DNA from: Thiobacillus sp.
GTDB lineage: Bacteria; Pseudomonadota; Gammaproteobacteria; Burkholderiales; Thiobacillaceae
Reading direction: 5' to 3'
DNA length: 64,000 bases
Assembly (NCBI RefSeq): GCF_030696885.1
Contig: NZ_JAUYRI010000009.1
Coordinates: 62,001 to 126,000, forward strand
Shown here: positions 36,528 through 44,593 of the stretch, one piece after another
Numbering within the stretch: the stretch's first letter is position 1
Layout: each line of letters begins with the position of its first letter
Program-made: the position numbers and the translations under genes
The notes under the pieces: model-generated
What the model was told of the DNA's origin: nothing
The model's database searches: none
The model's input: the letters and a program-made list of their open reading frames with translations, nothing else

Positions 36528-37972
36528 CGACTTTTGCTGAACTCGGGCTTGCCCCCGACATCCTGCGTGCCCTCGACGACATGGGCTACGCGACCCCGAC
36601 GCCGATCCAGGAACAGGTGATTCCGCTGGCGCTGCAGGGCGGCGACATTCTCGGCGCGGCGCAGACCGGCACCGGCAAGACGGCGGCGTTCGCGCTGCCG
36701 CTGATCCAGCGCCTGCTGCCGTTTGCCAACACCGGCACCTCGCCGGCCAAACATCCGATTCGCGCGCTGATCCTCACCCCGACCCGCGAGCTTGCGATCC
36801 AGGTCGAGGAGAGCATCAAGTCCTACACCCGGCATGTGCCCGTGCGTTCGCTGGTGGTGTACGGCGGGGTCAACATCAACACCCAGATCCCGATCCTGAA
36901 AACCGGTATCGAGATCCTGGTGGCGACGCCCGGCCGCCTGCTCGACCACGTGCAGAACAAGACGCTGATGCTGAATCAGGTCAACACGCTGGTGCTCGAC
37001 GAGGCCGATCGCATGCTCGACATGGGCTTCATGCCCGACCTCAAGCGCATCGTCGCGCTGCTGCCGACGCAGCGGGTGAACATGATGTTCTCGGCCACCT
37101 TCCCGGAAGAAATCCGCAAGCTGGCCGACAGCATCCTCAACACCCCGACCTTCATCGAAGTCGCGCGCAACGAGACCGCGGTGACGGTGACCCAGGTGGT
37201 GCACCCGGTGCATCACGAGCGCAAGCGACAGCTGCTGGCGCACCTGATCAAGAGCCGCGAACTGAGCCAGGTGCTGGTGTTCACCGGAACCAAACTGGGT
37301 TGCAACCGGCTTGCCAACGAACTCAACAAGGTCGGCATTCACGCCGATGCGATCCACGGCGACAAGACGCAGCAGGAACGCATCAAGGCGCTCGACGCCT
37401 TCAAGGCCGGCAGCATCCGCGTGCTGGTCGCCACCGACGTTGCCGCGCGCGGCCTCGACATCGAGGCCTTGCCCTTCGTCGTCAACTACGACCTGCCGCA
37501 CAACGCCGAGGACTACGTGCACCGCATCGGCCGCACCGGCCGCGCCGGCGCTTTCGGCGAGGCGATCTCGCTGGTGAGCGAATCGGAGACGCGCTACCTC
37601 AAGGACATCGAGCGGCTCATCGGCAACGCCATCGAGCCGACCATCGTGCCCGGTTTCGAGCCAGGCGCGGCCGACGTGCCGGCGTATCAATCGCGCCCAC
37701 CGCGCCATGAGCGCCCATCGGAGCGTCATGCGGAGCGCGCGCCGGAGCGGCATACCGAGCGCCAGCCGGAGCGTCAGGCCGAACGTCCTGAACGCGCGGC
37801 GCCGCGTCCGCGCCCGGCTGCGGCGTCGCGCGACGCGCTGTTCGATGCACCCTATGTGCCGGGCGAAGCGACGACAAACGCCAGCGCACCCGCACGGCCG
37901 CGCCCGACGCAGAAGAAACCCGTGGCGGCGCTGTTCCGCAGCCCGGTCAAGCCGGACGCCGCCGGGCAGTGA
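36524..37972 (+). CDS. rhlE: DEAD-box RNA helicase RhlE-like
   Basis: A 482-residue helicase. Q-motif TFAELGLAPDILRALDDMGY, Walker A AQTGTGKT, DEAD (VLDEADRMLDMGF), SAT (FSATFP) and HRIGRTGR are all present, followed by a 100-residue Arg/Pro/Glu-rich repetitive tail (RHERPSERHAERAPERH) that likely binds RNA. I favour TTG at 36524 because it overlaps the stop of the upstream gene; an in-frame TTG at 36512 is the alternative. Probably acts in ribosome assembly or RNA decay. Confidence 0.93.
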   Translation: MTTFAELGLAPDILRALDDMGYATPTPIQEQVIPLALQGGDILGAAQTGTGKTAAFALPLIQRLLPFANTGTSPAKHPIRALILTPTRELAIQVEESIKSYTRHVPVRSLVVYGGVNINTQIPILKTGIEILVATPGRLLDHVQNKTLMLNQVNTLVLDEADRMLDMGFMPDLKRIVALLPTQRVNMMFSATFPEEIRKLADSILNTPTFIEVARNETAVTVTQVVHPVHHERKRQLLAHLIKSRELSQVLVFTGTKLGCNRLANELNKVGIHADAIHGDKTQQERIKALDAFKAGSIRVLVATDVAARGLDIEALPFVVNYDLPHNAEDYVHRIGRTGRAGAFGEAISLVSESETRYLKDIERLIGNAIEPTIVPGFEPGAADVPAYQSRPPRHERPSERHAERAPERHTERQPERQAERPERAAPRPRPAAASRDALFDAPYVPGEATTNASAPARPRPTQKKPVAALFRSPVKPDAAGQ

Positions 37973-38313
37973 GCTGGGAAGTCCTGCTGCTGGGCCTCTT
38001 TGGTGCCGGCGCCTGGTACTGGTATGCCGGCATGCAGGCGCGCGAACAGGCGGTGGCAGTCAGCCGCCGCGCCTGCACCGACGCCGCCGTGCAGCTCCTC
38101 GATGACAGCGTCTCTCTGCGGCGGATCCGGCTGGCGCGCGACGGCAGCGGTCAGCTCAGGTTTCAGCGCGATTACCGCTTCGAATTTTCCGACAACGGCG
38201 ACAATCGCCGTCCCGGCGTGGTCCGCATGCTGGGCGAGCGCGCCGAGTGGGTGAGCCTGGATGGATCGTGGCATGCCGGTCTAGCCGCCACGGTGACGCG
38301 GCTGCACGACTGA
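37969..38313 (+). CDS. DUF3301 family protein
   Basis: A 114-residue protein with an N-terminal membrane anchor (VLLLGLFGAGAWYWYAG) and a small domain with RRACTDAAVQLLDDSVSLRR and RDYRFEFSDNGDNR, the DUF3301 pattern. No function known. Starts at GTG 37969 overlapping the helicase stop (GTGA), so it is translationally coupled to rhlE. Confidence 0.82.
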   Translation: MSWEVLLLGLFGAGAWYWYAGMQAREQAVAVSRRACTDAAVQLLDDSVSLRRIRLARDGSGQLRFQRDYRFEFSDNGDNRRPGVVRMLGERAEWVSLDGSWHAGLAATVTRLHD

Positions 38314-38324
38314 ATCCGGATTGA

Positions 38325-38346
38325 ACCCGCAGCGTGCGCTGCGGGT
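38325..38346. terminator. hairpin between convergent genes
   Basis: ACCCGCAGC and GCTGCGGGT pair with a four-base loop (GTGC), sited 11 bases after DUF3301 and 5 bases before the metallohydrolase stop. No U-run is present on either strand, so it may act as a weak bidirectional terminator or stabilising hairpin. Confidence 0.5.
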
Positions 38347-38351
38347 GAGGT

Positions 38352-39293
38352 TTATTCCTGTTCGATTTCCAGAATCGCCAGACTGATCTGCAGGCCGAGA
38401 TTGGCGTCGAATTCTTCCCAGTTTTTGTAGGCCTTGAGCTTTTCGGCGAGCACCGGCTTCATCTCGAAGTCGCTTTTGCCTTCGTCGTACATGCGGCGCA
38501 CTTCTTTCAACAAAATGTCGAAATACGCCTTCTGGTCGGCGATGAAAGTGCGGTTGCTGCTGGTCTTTCCATGGCCGGGCACGTAGAGCTTGGCATTGAG
38601 GTCGTACGCGCGCTGGGTGGCCTTGATCACGCCCTTGAAGGTGCCGTCGCGCAGGTTCATCGATTGGCGGTTGAGCACGTTGTCGCCGGTGAAGAGGGTG
38701 CTGTCCTCGACGATCTCGATCATCAGGTCGGTCTTGCTGTGCGCGTCGTCTGAGGAATGGATGCGGAAGGTCTTGCCGCCGATCTTGAATTGCTGGCCGT
38801 CGGCCGCTTCGACCGTCGGGATCACTGCGCGGGTGCCATCGGTGTAGCCCTTCGTCAGGTTCGACATCAGGTCGAGCCAGAATTTGTCGGCGCCTTCCTT
38901 TGCCTGTTTGATCATGTCGGGGTGAGCGATCAGGGTGGCGTTCGGCCACGCTTCGAGCACTGCCTGATTGCCAAGCCAGTGGTCGCCGTGCACATGGGTG
39001 ATGAAGACGTGGGTGACCGGTTTCTGGGTGGTTTTCTTCAGCTGCGCCACCACCATGCGGCCGGCCTGCACGCTCGAACCCGGGTCGATCAGCACCACGC
39101 CGTCGGCGGTGACGATCCAGGCCGGATTGTTCATGAAGCTCTGGTTCTCCACCGACGGGACGCCCTGCGGGCCGTGGATCACGTAGGTATCGGCGTGGAT
39201 TTTTTGCGGCGGGTGAGGGCGCACGACGTCATTGGGGCCGGCGCTGGCGAGGGTGGAAAAGGCGAGGGCGGCGAAGAGCGGTATCAGGTGCAT
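38352..39293 (-). CDS. exported MBL-fold metallohydrolase
   Basis: A 313-residue periplasmic protein: Sec signal peptide (residues 1-19) then a metallo-beta-lactamase fold with HVHGDHWLGN (near residues 100-109), DPGSS and PGHGK. The motif set resembles the quinoprotein-relay or SoxH-like metallohydrolases seen with sulfur and methylotroph genes, but substrate is unknown. Alone on the minus strand, followed downstream by the convergent DUF3301 gene. Confidence 0.85.
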   Translation of the reverse strand: MHLIPLFAALAFSTLASAGPNDVVRPHPPQKIHADTYVIHGPQGVPSVENQSFMNNPAWIVTADGVVLIDPGSSVQAGRMVVAQLKKTTQKPVTHVFITHVHGDHWLGNQAVLEAWPNATLIAHPDMIKQAKEGADKFWLDLMSNLTKGYTDGTRAVIPTVEAADGQQFKIGGKTFRIHSSDDAHSKTDLMIEIVEDSTLFTGDNVLNRQSMNLRDGTFKGVIKATQRAYDLNAKLYVPGHGKTSSNRTFIADQKAYFDILLKEVRRMYDEGKSDFEMKPVLAEKLKAYKNWEEFDANLGLQISLAILEIEQE

Positions 39294-39332
39294 GGCGTTT
39301 CCTTACAGGGTCGATGTGGCGGCAGAAACACC

Positions 39333-40037
39333 CTACCACCACTTCTCGAAAATGATGCGGTTCATCGGCACGCCGAGGTCATGCAGCAGCGTGCTCATGT
39401 CCTCGACCATGCCCTTGGGGCCGCACAGGTAGTACAGCGTATCGTCCGGCACGTCGAGCGCGTGCAGCTTGACCGGGTCGATGCGGCCGGTGAGGCCGTG
39501 CCAGCACGGATCGGGCTGGGTGACCGTGATGCTGACGTGCAGGTTTTCGTGGTTGCGGACGGCGGCATCGAGTTCGTCGCGGAACAGGATTTCGCGGCTG
39601 TCCGATACGCTGTAGACCAGATGCGCCTGCGTCGGCAGGCCGGCGTCGCGCACGTGGCGGAAGATGGACAGCAGCGGGGTGATACCGACGCCGCCGCCGA
39701 TCAGCACCACGTTGTCGCTCATTTCCGGCAGATAGACGAACGGCCCCTGGCCCTGGCTCACGCGCACGCGGTCGCCGACCGCGGCATGCTCATGGGCCCA
39801 GCGCGCCACCGGATGACGCGCGCTGGCCTTGATTGCGAGTTCGATTTCGCCGGGATGGATCGGCGAGGTGGTGATCGAGTAGCCGGCCGTCTGTGTCGCG
39901 CCATCGATCTCGATGCTGAGGTCCACCCATTGCCCCGGCAAAAAGCGGAAGGCGGGGTCGGGAATGGCGAGACGCAGGGCGCGAATGCTGGGCGTGGCGG
40001 CGGTGATGGCCGTGACGTTCGCGTCGAAGATATGCAA
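39333..40037 (-). CDS. ferredoxin/flavodoxin reductase-type FAD oxidoreductase
   Basis: A 234-residue FNR-fold protein: FAD-binding GYSITTSP region near residue 53, NAD(P)-binding LIGGGVGITPLLSIFRH near residue 113, and YYLCGPKGMVEDM near the C terminus. No 2Fe-2S domain is fused. Electron partner unknown. Four bases after msrB on the same strand, so likely cotranscribed; it could supply electrons for reductive repair. Confidence 0.82.
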   Translation of the reverse strand: MHIFDANVTAITAATPSIRALRLAIPDPAFRFLPGQWVDLSIEIDGATQTAGYSITTSPIHPGEIELAIKASARHPVARWAHEHAAVGDRVRVSQGQGPFVYLPEMSDNVVLIGGGVGITPLLSIFRHVRDAGLPTQAHLVYSVSDSREILFRDELDAAVRNHENLHVSITVTQPDPCWHGLTGRIDPVKLHALDVPDDTLYYLCGPKGMVEDMSTLLHDLGVPMNRIIFEKWW

Positions 40038-40040
40038 GGC

Positions 40041-40439
40041 TCAGTCCTTTTTCTGGAAGCTGAGCGAGGCCGAGTTGATGCAGTAGCGCTGGCCGGTGGG
40101 GGCGGGGCCGTCGGGAAAGACGTGGCCCAGGTGCGAACCGCAGCGGCGGCACAATGCCTCGACGCGCACCATGCCGTGGCTGCTGTCGTGCTTTTCCGCA
40201 ACGGCATCGGCATTCAGCGCCTGGTAAAAGCTTGGCCAGCCGGTGCCCGAATCGAACTTGGCGGTGGACGAAAACAGCGCTTCGCCGCAGGCAGCGCAGC
40301 GGTATTCGCCGGCTTCGTGGTGGTCCCAGTATTGCCCGGTAAAGGCGCGCTCGGTGCCATGCTCGCGCAGGATGCGGTATTGATCGGGCCTCAGTTCGGC
40401 GCGCCATTCGGCGTCGGTCCGGGTTTTGTCAGCACTCAT
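40041..40439 (-). CDS. msrB: peptide-methionine (R)-S-oxide reductase MsrB
   Basis: A 132-residue MsrB. The catalytic Cys is in RYCINSASL near the C terminus, and two zinc CxxC pairs are present (CAAC, CRRC). GTGWPSFY and [10 protein letters not shown] are family hallmarks. It reduces methionine-R-sulfoxide in proteins. ATG 40439 has an aggaga ribosome binding site; the frame extends to 40517 but the extension is not conserved. Cytosolic. Confidence 0.94.
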   Translation of the reverse strand: MSADKTRTDAEWRAELRPDQYRILREHGTERAFTGQYWDHHEAGEYRCAACGEALFSSTAKFDSGTGWPSFYQALNADAVAEKHDSSHGMVRVEALCRRCGSHLGHVFPDGPAPTGQRYCINSASLSFQKKD

Positions 40440-40637
40440 GGCAGCTCTCCTGTAGCCGACGAGTTTACCTTCAAGCGGCCGCTCCTGGATGCAATCCCAT
40501 GCCGCAGCCAAGGTCACGCCTTCGGGATGCGGACCGTGCGTTTCCAGCGCGCGGCCCGGGCGATCATTCTTTTCTCCGGCAAAAATCGGCGCGAGGTTGA
40601 CAGCGTCATCGCAGCGGGTTTATTCTTCGTTCAGGTA

Positions 40638-40652
40638 TTAGACTAAGTCTAA
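40638..40652. promoter_or_regulatory. palindromic operator upstream of rubrerythrin
   Basis: TTAGACT-A-AGTCTAA is a perfect 7-1-7 inverted repeat, centred 37 bases upstream of a TATAAA hexamer. It probably binds a dimeric regulator. The -35 position downstream of it is poor, so an activator is possible. It does not match the Fur, PerR or IscR sites I know. Confidence 0.6.
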
Positions 40653-40681
40653 AAACCGGATACCCTCGCGCGTCAAAGTGC

Positions 40682-40687
40682 TATAAA
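40682..40687 (+). promoter_or_regulatory. candidate -10 of the rubrerythrin operon
   Basis: TATAAA, 79 bases before the rubrerythrin ATG. The hexamer 17 bases upstream (GATACC) is a poor -35, which fits activation from the nearby palindrome. Confidence 0.45.
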
Positions 40688-40765
40688 GCCCAGGCTGAAG
40701 ACGCTGTGACGGGCGGGGTTCATCAGTGCTGAAAAGCATGTCCAACGAATCAAGGAGATCAGGTT

Positions 40766-41185
40766 ATGCAACTCAAAGGCTCAAAAACCGAAGACCATCT
40801 GAAAGCCGCCTTTGCCGGCGAATCGCAGGCCAACCGCCGCTACCTCTACTTCGCAGCAAAAGCTGACGTGGAAGGCTATAACGACGTTGCCGCTGTGTTC
40901 CGCTCCACCGCCGAAGGCGAAACCGGCCATGCGCACGGCCACCTGGAGTATCTGGAGAAGTGCGGCGACCCCGCCACCGGCATGACCTTCGGCCCCACCG
41001 CCGACAACCTGAAGACCGCGATCGCGGGCGAAACCCACGAGTACACCGACATGTACCCGGGCATGGCCAAGGATGCGCGTTCGGAAGGCTTCGACGAAAT
41101 CGCCGACTGGTTCGAAACGCTGGCCAAGGCCGAGCGTTCGCACGCGAACAAGTTCCAGAAAACCCTGGACACCCTGGGCGCGTAA
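40766..41185 (+). CDS. rubrerythrin (diiron domain only)
   Basis: A 139-residue ferritin-like diiron protein. Metal ligands appear in FAGESQANRRY, EGETGHAHGH, GETHEYTDMY and AERSHANKF. The C-terminal rubredoxin domain of classic rubrerythrin is missing, so electrons must come from another protein. Rubrerythrins detoxify peroxide. It leads an operon with an Fe-S protein and DUF3501, a grouping I have seen in other Proteobacteria; a terminator follows, so expression of the distal genes may be partly separate. Confidence 0.9.
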   Translation: MQLKGSKTEDHLKAAFAGESQANRRYLYFAAKADVEGYNDVAAVFRSTAEGETGHAHGHLEYLEKCGDPATGMTFGPTADNLKTAIAGETHEYTDMYPGMAKDARSEGFDEIADWFETLAKAERSHANKFQKTLDTLGA

Positions 41186-41202
41186 GTTTGCCCAGCCAAA
41201 AA

Positions 41203-41229
41203 GCGGGTCGGTTGCGGCCCGCTTTTTTT
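41203..41229 (+). terminator. rho-independent terminator after rubrerythrin
   Basis: GCGGGTC pairs with GGCCCGC (one G-T pair) around a six-base loop and is followed by seven T. It is 17 bases beyond the rubrerythrin stop and 39 before the next start. It would reduce readthrough into the Fe-S gene, giving more rubrerythrin. Confidence 0.85.
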
Positions 41230-41268
41230 GGCGCTGATTTTTAAAGAACATAGATAACTGGAGTTCGC

Positions 41269-42600
41269 ATGAGCACACGTGAAGGCAGCCTCGAAGCCCC
41301 GACCCGCCACCCGCTCGACTGGAAAAACCCGGATTTCTACAACGAAGACAAGCTCAATCATGAGCTTGAGCGCATCTATGACATCTGCCACGGCTGCCGC
41401 CGCTGCGTGTCGCTGTGCACCGCGTTTCCGACCCTGTTCGACCTGATCGACGAGTCCTCGACCCTGGAAGTCGACGGCGTGGCCAAGGCCGACTACTGGA
41501 AGGTGGTCGACGAGTGCTATCTGTGCGATCTCTGCTACATGACCAAATGTCCCTACGTGCCGCCGCATCCGTGGAACCTCGATTTCCCGCATACGATGCT
41601 GCGCGCCAAGGCCATCAAGTACAAGAAGGGCGAGACGAGCTTCCGCGACAAGCTTCTGTCCAGCACAGACGCGATGGGCAAGCTCGCCTCGATTCCGGTG
41701 GTGGTGCAGGCGGTCAACGCCAGCCTGAAGAGCGCGCCGATCAGGAAGATCGTCGACAGCGTGCTGCACATCCACCCCGACCGCAAGCTGCCCGAATACG
41801 ACAGCGCCAAGTTCCGTTCCACCGCGAAGCCGCGCGGCGATTTCGCGGTGAAGGCCGGCGAGAAGACGCCCGGCAAGGTGGCGATCTACGCGACCTGCTA
41901 TGTCAACTACAACGAGCCCGGCATCGGCCACGACCTGTTGAAGCTCCTGGCGCACAACGAAATCCCCGCCGTGCTGGTGGAGAAGGAAGCCTGCTGCGGC
42001 ATGCCCAAGCTGGAGCTGGGCGACCTCGACGCGGTGGCAAAGCTCAAGGAAACCAACATCCCGCACCTGGCCAAGCTGGCGCGCGAAGGCTACGCGATTC
42101 TCACTGCGGTACCGTCGTGCACGCTGATGTACAAGCAGGAGCTGCCGCTGATGTTCCCCGATGACGCCGACGTGCAGGCGGTGAAGGAGGCGATGTGGGA
42201 TCCGTTTGAATACCTGATGGCTCGCAATGTCGACGGCCTCCTGAAGACCGATTTCAACAGCCCACTCGGCAAGGTGGCCTACCACGTGCCGTGCCACCAG
42301 CGGGTGCAGAACATCGGCAACAAGACGCGCGACGCGCTGCAGCTGGCCGGCGCCACGGTGACCATGGTCGAGCGCTGCTCGGGCCACGACGGCACCTGGG
42401 GCGTGAAGAGCGAGTTCTATGACAAGTCGATGAAGATCGGCAAGCCGGTGTTCCGCCAGATGGCCGAGCCGCAACCCGACTATGTCAGTTCCGACTGCGC
42501 GATTGCCGCGCGTCACATCCTGCAGGGCATGGGCGAAACCGCCACCGCGCAGAAGCAGCATCCGATCACGCTGCTGCGCATCGCCTATGGTCTTGAGTAA
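41269..42600 (+). CDS. 4Fe-4S and CCG-domain protein (HdrD/GlpC-like)
   Basis: A 443-residue protein with two 4Fe-4S motifs, Cys40/43/46/50 (CHGCRRCVSLC) and Cys83/86/89/94 (CYLCDLCYMTKC), then two CCG domains (EACCGMPKLELGD and the VPCHQRV/RCSGHDGTWG region), the layout of heterodisulfide-reductase subunit D and GlpC. It likely carries electrons between a quinone or thiol donor and rubrerythrin. Soluble; no membrane helix. Annotated relatives are often called GlpC, but no glycerol-phosphate genes are near. Confidence 0.88.
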   Translation: MSTREGSLEAPTRHPLDWKNPDFYNEDKLNHELERIYDICHGCRRCVSLCTAFPTLFDLIDESSTLEVDGVAKADYWKVVDECYLCDLCYMTKCPYVPPHPWNLDFPHTMLRAKAIKYKKGETSFRDKLLSSTDAMGKLASIPVVVQAVNASLKSAPIRKIVDSVLHIHPDRKLPEYDSAKFRSTAKPRGDFAVKAGEKTPGKVAIYATCYVNYNEPGIGHDLLKLLAHNEIPAVLVEKEACCGMPKLELGDLDAVAKLKETNIPHLAKLAREGYAILTAVPSCTLMYKQELPLMFPDDADVQAVKEAMWDPFEYLMARNVDGLLKTDFNSPLGKVAYHVPCHQRVQNIGNKTRDALQLAGATVTMVERCSGHDGTWGVKSEFYDKSMKIGKPVFRQMAEPQPDYVSSDCAIAARHILQGMGETATAQKQHPITLLRIAYGLE

Positions 42601-42618
42601 AACCTTTCGCTAGGAGAT

Positions 42619-43209
42619 ATGAACATGCCGCACATTACCCGTGACAGCCTGATGAGCCTGGAAAGCTACGCCAAGGTGCGCCCCGAAATGCGCGCCGAAA
42701 TCATGGCGCACAAGAAGAACCGCATGGTCGAGCTGGGCGACCACGTCACGCTGATTTTCGAGGACGAGAAAACCATGCGTTACCAGATCCAGGAAATGCT
42801 GCGCGCCGAGCGCACGTTCGAAGACGCCGGCATCCAGGACGAACTCGATGCCTACAATCCGCTGGTGCCGGATGGCAGCAACTGGAAGGCCACGATGATG
42901 ATCCAGTACTCCGATCCGGATGCGCGCAAGCTCGCGCTGGAAAAACTGAAGGGCATCGAGGACCGCGTGTGGGTGCAGGTGGCCGACCAGCCGAAGGTGT
43001 TCGCCATCGCCGACGAGGACATGGAGCGCGAAAACGAGGAGAAAACATCGGCGGTGCATTTCCTGCGCTTCGAACTCGACGCCACCTCGATCACAGCCGT
43101 CAAGGGTGGCAGCCCGATTCGCATGGGCATCGATCTGGCCGCCTATCCGGTGGCGCCGATGACGCTGGCGGACAATACCCGTGCTGCACTTGTCGTGGAT
43201 TTGACCTAA
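42619..43209 (+). CDS. DUF3501 family protein
   Basis: A 196-residue soluble protein with HKKNRMVELGDHVTLIFEDEKTMRYQIQEMLRAER and NPLVPDGSNWKATMMIQY, the DUF3501 pattern. No function known. Follows the Fe-S gene by 18 bases with a taggag ribosome binding site. Constant association with the rubrerythrin and CCG genes suggests a subunit or accessory factor of that peroxide-reducing system. Confidence 0.88.
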   Translation: MNMPHITRDSLMSLESYAKVRPEMRAEIMAHKKNRMVELGDHVTLIFEDEKTMRYQIQEMLRAERTFEDAGIQDELDAYNPLVPDGSNWKATMMIQYSDPDARKLALEKLKGIEDRVWVQVADQPKVFAIADEDMERENEEKTSAVHFLRFELDATSITAVKGGSPIRMGIDLAAYPVAPMTLADNTRAALVVDLT

Positions 43210-43272
43210 AGTGATTTCAAGGCGGTCATAACGACAAGGACAACGCATCGCCAGCCTGAAAAGGAGAGTGCG

Positions 43273-44484
43273 ATGCTGGATCAACTGCTGGTTCATCAGG
43301 TGCGGCGGCGGGTGGAGGCTTCCGGCCTGCCGTTCGTGGTCGAATTCTGGAATGGCGAGCAGGTCGGCGCCATTGACGATGCCGCGGTGCGGGTGCGGCT
43401 GCATCAAGCGGCCAGTCTCAAGGCGATGGCCGACCCCAGCCTGGGCGCGCTGGCGCGTGCCTATGTCGAGGGCCACCTCGACCTGATCGGCAACGTGCGT
43501 GACATCCTCGCGCTCGGCGACCGTTTGTGTAACGCAGGCAGTTGCGCGCCGAAGAGCGGCTCGGAAGGCTGGAAGTGGTGGCGGCATACGCGCAGCAAGG
43601 ACCGCAAGAACATCCAGTACCACTATGACGTATCCAATGATTTCTATGGTCTGTGGCTGGACAAGCGTCGCGTCTATTCCTGCGCCTATTTCAAGACCCC
43701 GGACATGAGCCTCGACGCCGCGCAGGAAGCCAAGCTCGACCATATCTGTCGCAAGCTCGACCTCAAGCCTGACGAGCAGTTTCTCGACATCGGCTGCGGC
43801 TGGGGCGGGCTGATCCTGCACGCGGCCGAGCGCTATGGCGTGCGTGCGGTTGGCATCACGTTGTCGGATGATCAGCATGCGTATGTAAGCGAGCAGATCG
43901 CGACGCGCGGACTCGCCGGCCGGGTCGAGGTTCGCAGGATGGACTACCGCGACGTGCCCGAACACGGTGGCTACGACAAGATCGCCAGCGTCGGCATGTT
44001 CGAGCATGTCGGCCGCGCCAATCTTGCGGCCTATTTCGACAAGATCCACGCGTTGTTGAAGCCGGGTGGTCTGGTGCTCAATCACGGCATCACCACGGCC
44101 ACGCCGGATGCCGGCGGGCTCGGCGGCGGCATTGCGGAATTCATCGAGGACTACGTCTTCCCCGGCGGCGAGCTGGTACACGCGTCCGAAGTGCTGCGCG
44201 CCGCCGCAGTCAGCGGACTCGAATGCCTGGACGCAGAAAACCTGCGCCCGCACTACGGCAAGACCCTGTGGCATTGGGTGACCCGGCTTGAGCAGCACGC
44301 CGAATCGGCGCAGCGGCTGATCGGCGAACAGAAATACCGCATCTGGCGCATCTACATGGCGGGCTCGGCCCATGCGTTCGACCGGGGCTGGATGGAGTTA
44401 TGGCAGGTGCTCGCCGGCAAGGGCGTCGCCGGCAGCCAGACAAACTATCCCTTCAACCGGGACTACATCTACGCCAATACCTGA
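43273..44484 (+). CDS. cfa: cyclopropane-fatty-acyl-phospholipid synthase
   Basis: A 403-residue SAM-dependent enzyme. N-terminal lipid-binding region, then the core: NIQYHYDVSNDFYGLWLD, SAM motif DIGCGWGGLILHAAE near residues 173-187, YDKIASVGMFEHVG and GGELVHASEVL. It adds a methylene bridge to unsaturated acyl chains of membrane lipids. The ATG has an aaggag ribosome binding site. Strong hairpin follows the gene. Confidence 0.93.
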   Translation: MLDQLLVHQVRRRVEASGLPFVVEFWNGEQVGAIDDAAVRVRLHQAASLKAMADPSLGALARAYVEGHLDLIGNVRDILALGDRLCNAGSCAPKSGSEGWKWWRHTRSKDRKNIQYHYDVSNDFYGLWLDKRRVYSCAYFKTPDMSLDAAQEAKLDHICRKLDLKPDEQFLDIGCGWGGLILHAAERYGVRAVGITLSDDQHAYVSEQIATRGLAGRVEVRRMDYRDVPEHGGYDKIASVGMFEHVGRANLAAYFDKIHALLKPGGLVLNHGITTATPDAGGLGGGIAEFIEDYVFPGGELVHASEVLRAAAVSGLECLDAENLRPHYGKTLWHWVTRLEQHAESAQRLIGEQKYRIWRIYMAGSAHAFDRGWMELWQVLAGKGVAGSQTNYPFNRDYIYANT

Positions 44485-44492
44485 ACGACAGT

Positions 44493-44532
44493 GCAAGCCC
44501 GCAGCCCCGGCTTTCCGGGGCTGCGGGCTTGC
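44493..44532 (+). terminator. perfect 18-bp hairpin after cfa
   Basis: Bases 44493-44510 are the exact reverse complement of 44515-44532, with a four-base CTTT loop. It lies 8 bases after the cfa stop. No U-run follows, so either a very stable hairpin terminates or protects the cfa mRNA, or it is a palindromic repeat element. Confidence 0.65.
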
Positions 44533-44593
44533 GCTTGCCTGGCAGCCATGCCATTCTGCGCGAGCCAGAATGAAAACGACAAAGGGGACGCAT

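Larger units (their letters stand above)
40440..40765. other. regulatory intergenic region between msrB and rubrerythrin
   Basis: This 326-base gap has no gene I can support. It holds the msrB ribosome binding site, a perfect 15-base palindrome (40638-40652), a TATAAA hexamer (40682-40687) and an aaggag ribosome binding site for rubrerythrin (40752-40757). The region reads as the promoter and 5' leader of the rubrerythrin operon. Confidence 0.6.

Noticed and set aside
38757-40646. 629-residue plus-strand open frame
   Set aside because: It lies antisense to three well-supported genes (metallohydrolase, flavin reductase, msrB); long antisense frames are expected at this GC content.
42610-44373. 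587-residue minus-strand open frame
   Set aside because: Antisense to DUF3501 and cfa, with low-complexity His/Arg/Ala composition and no recognisable domain.
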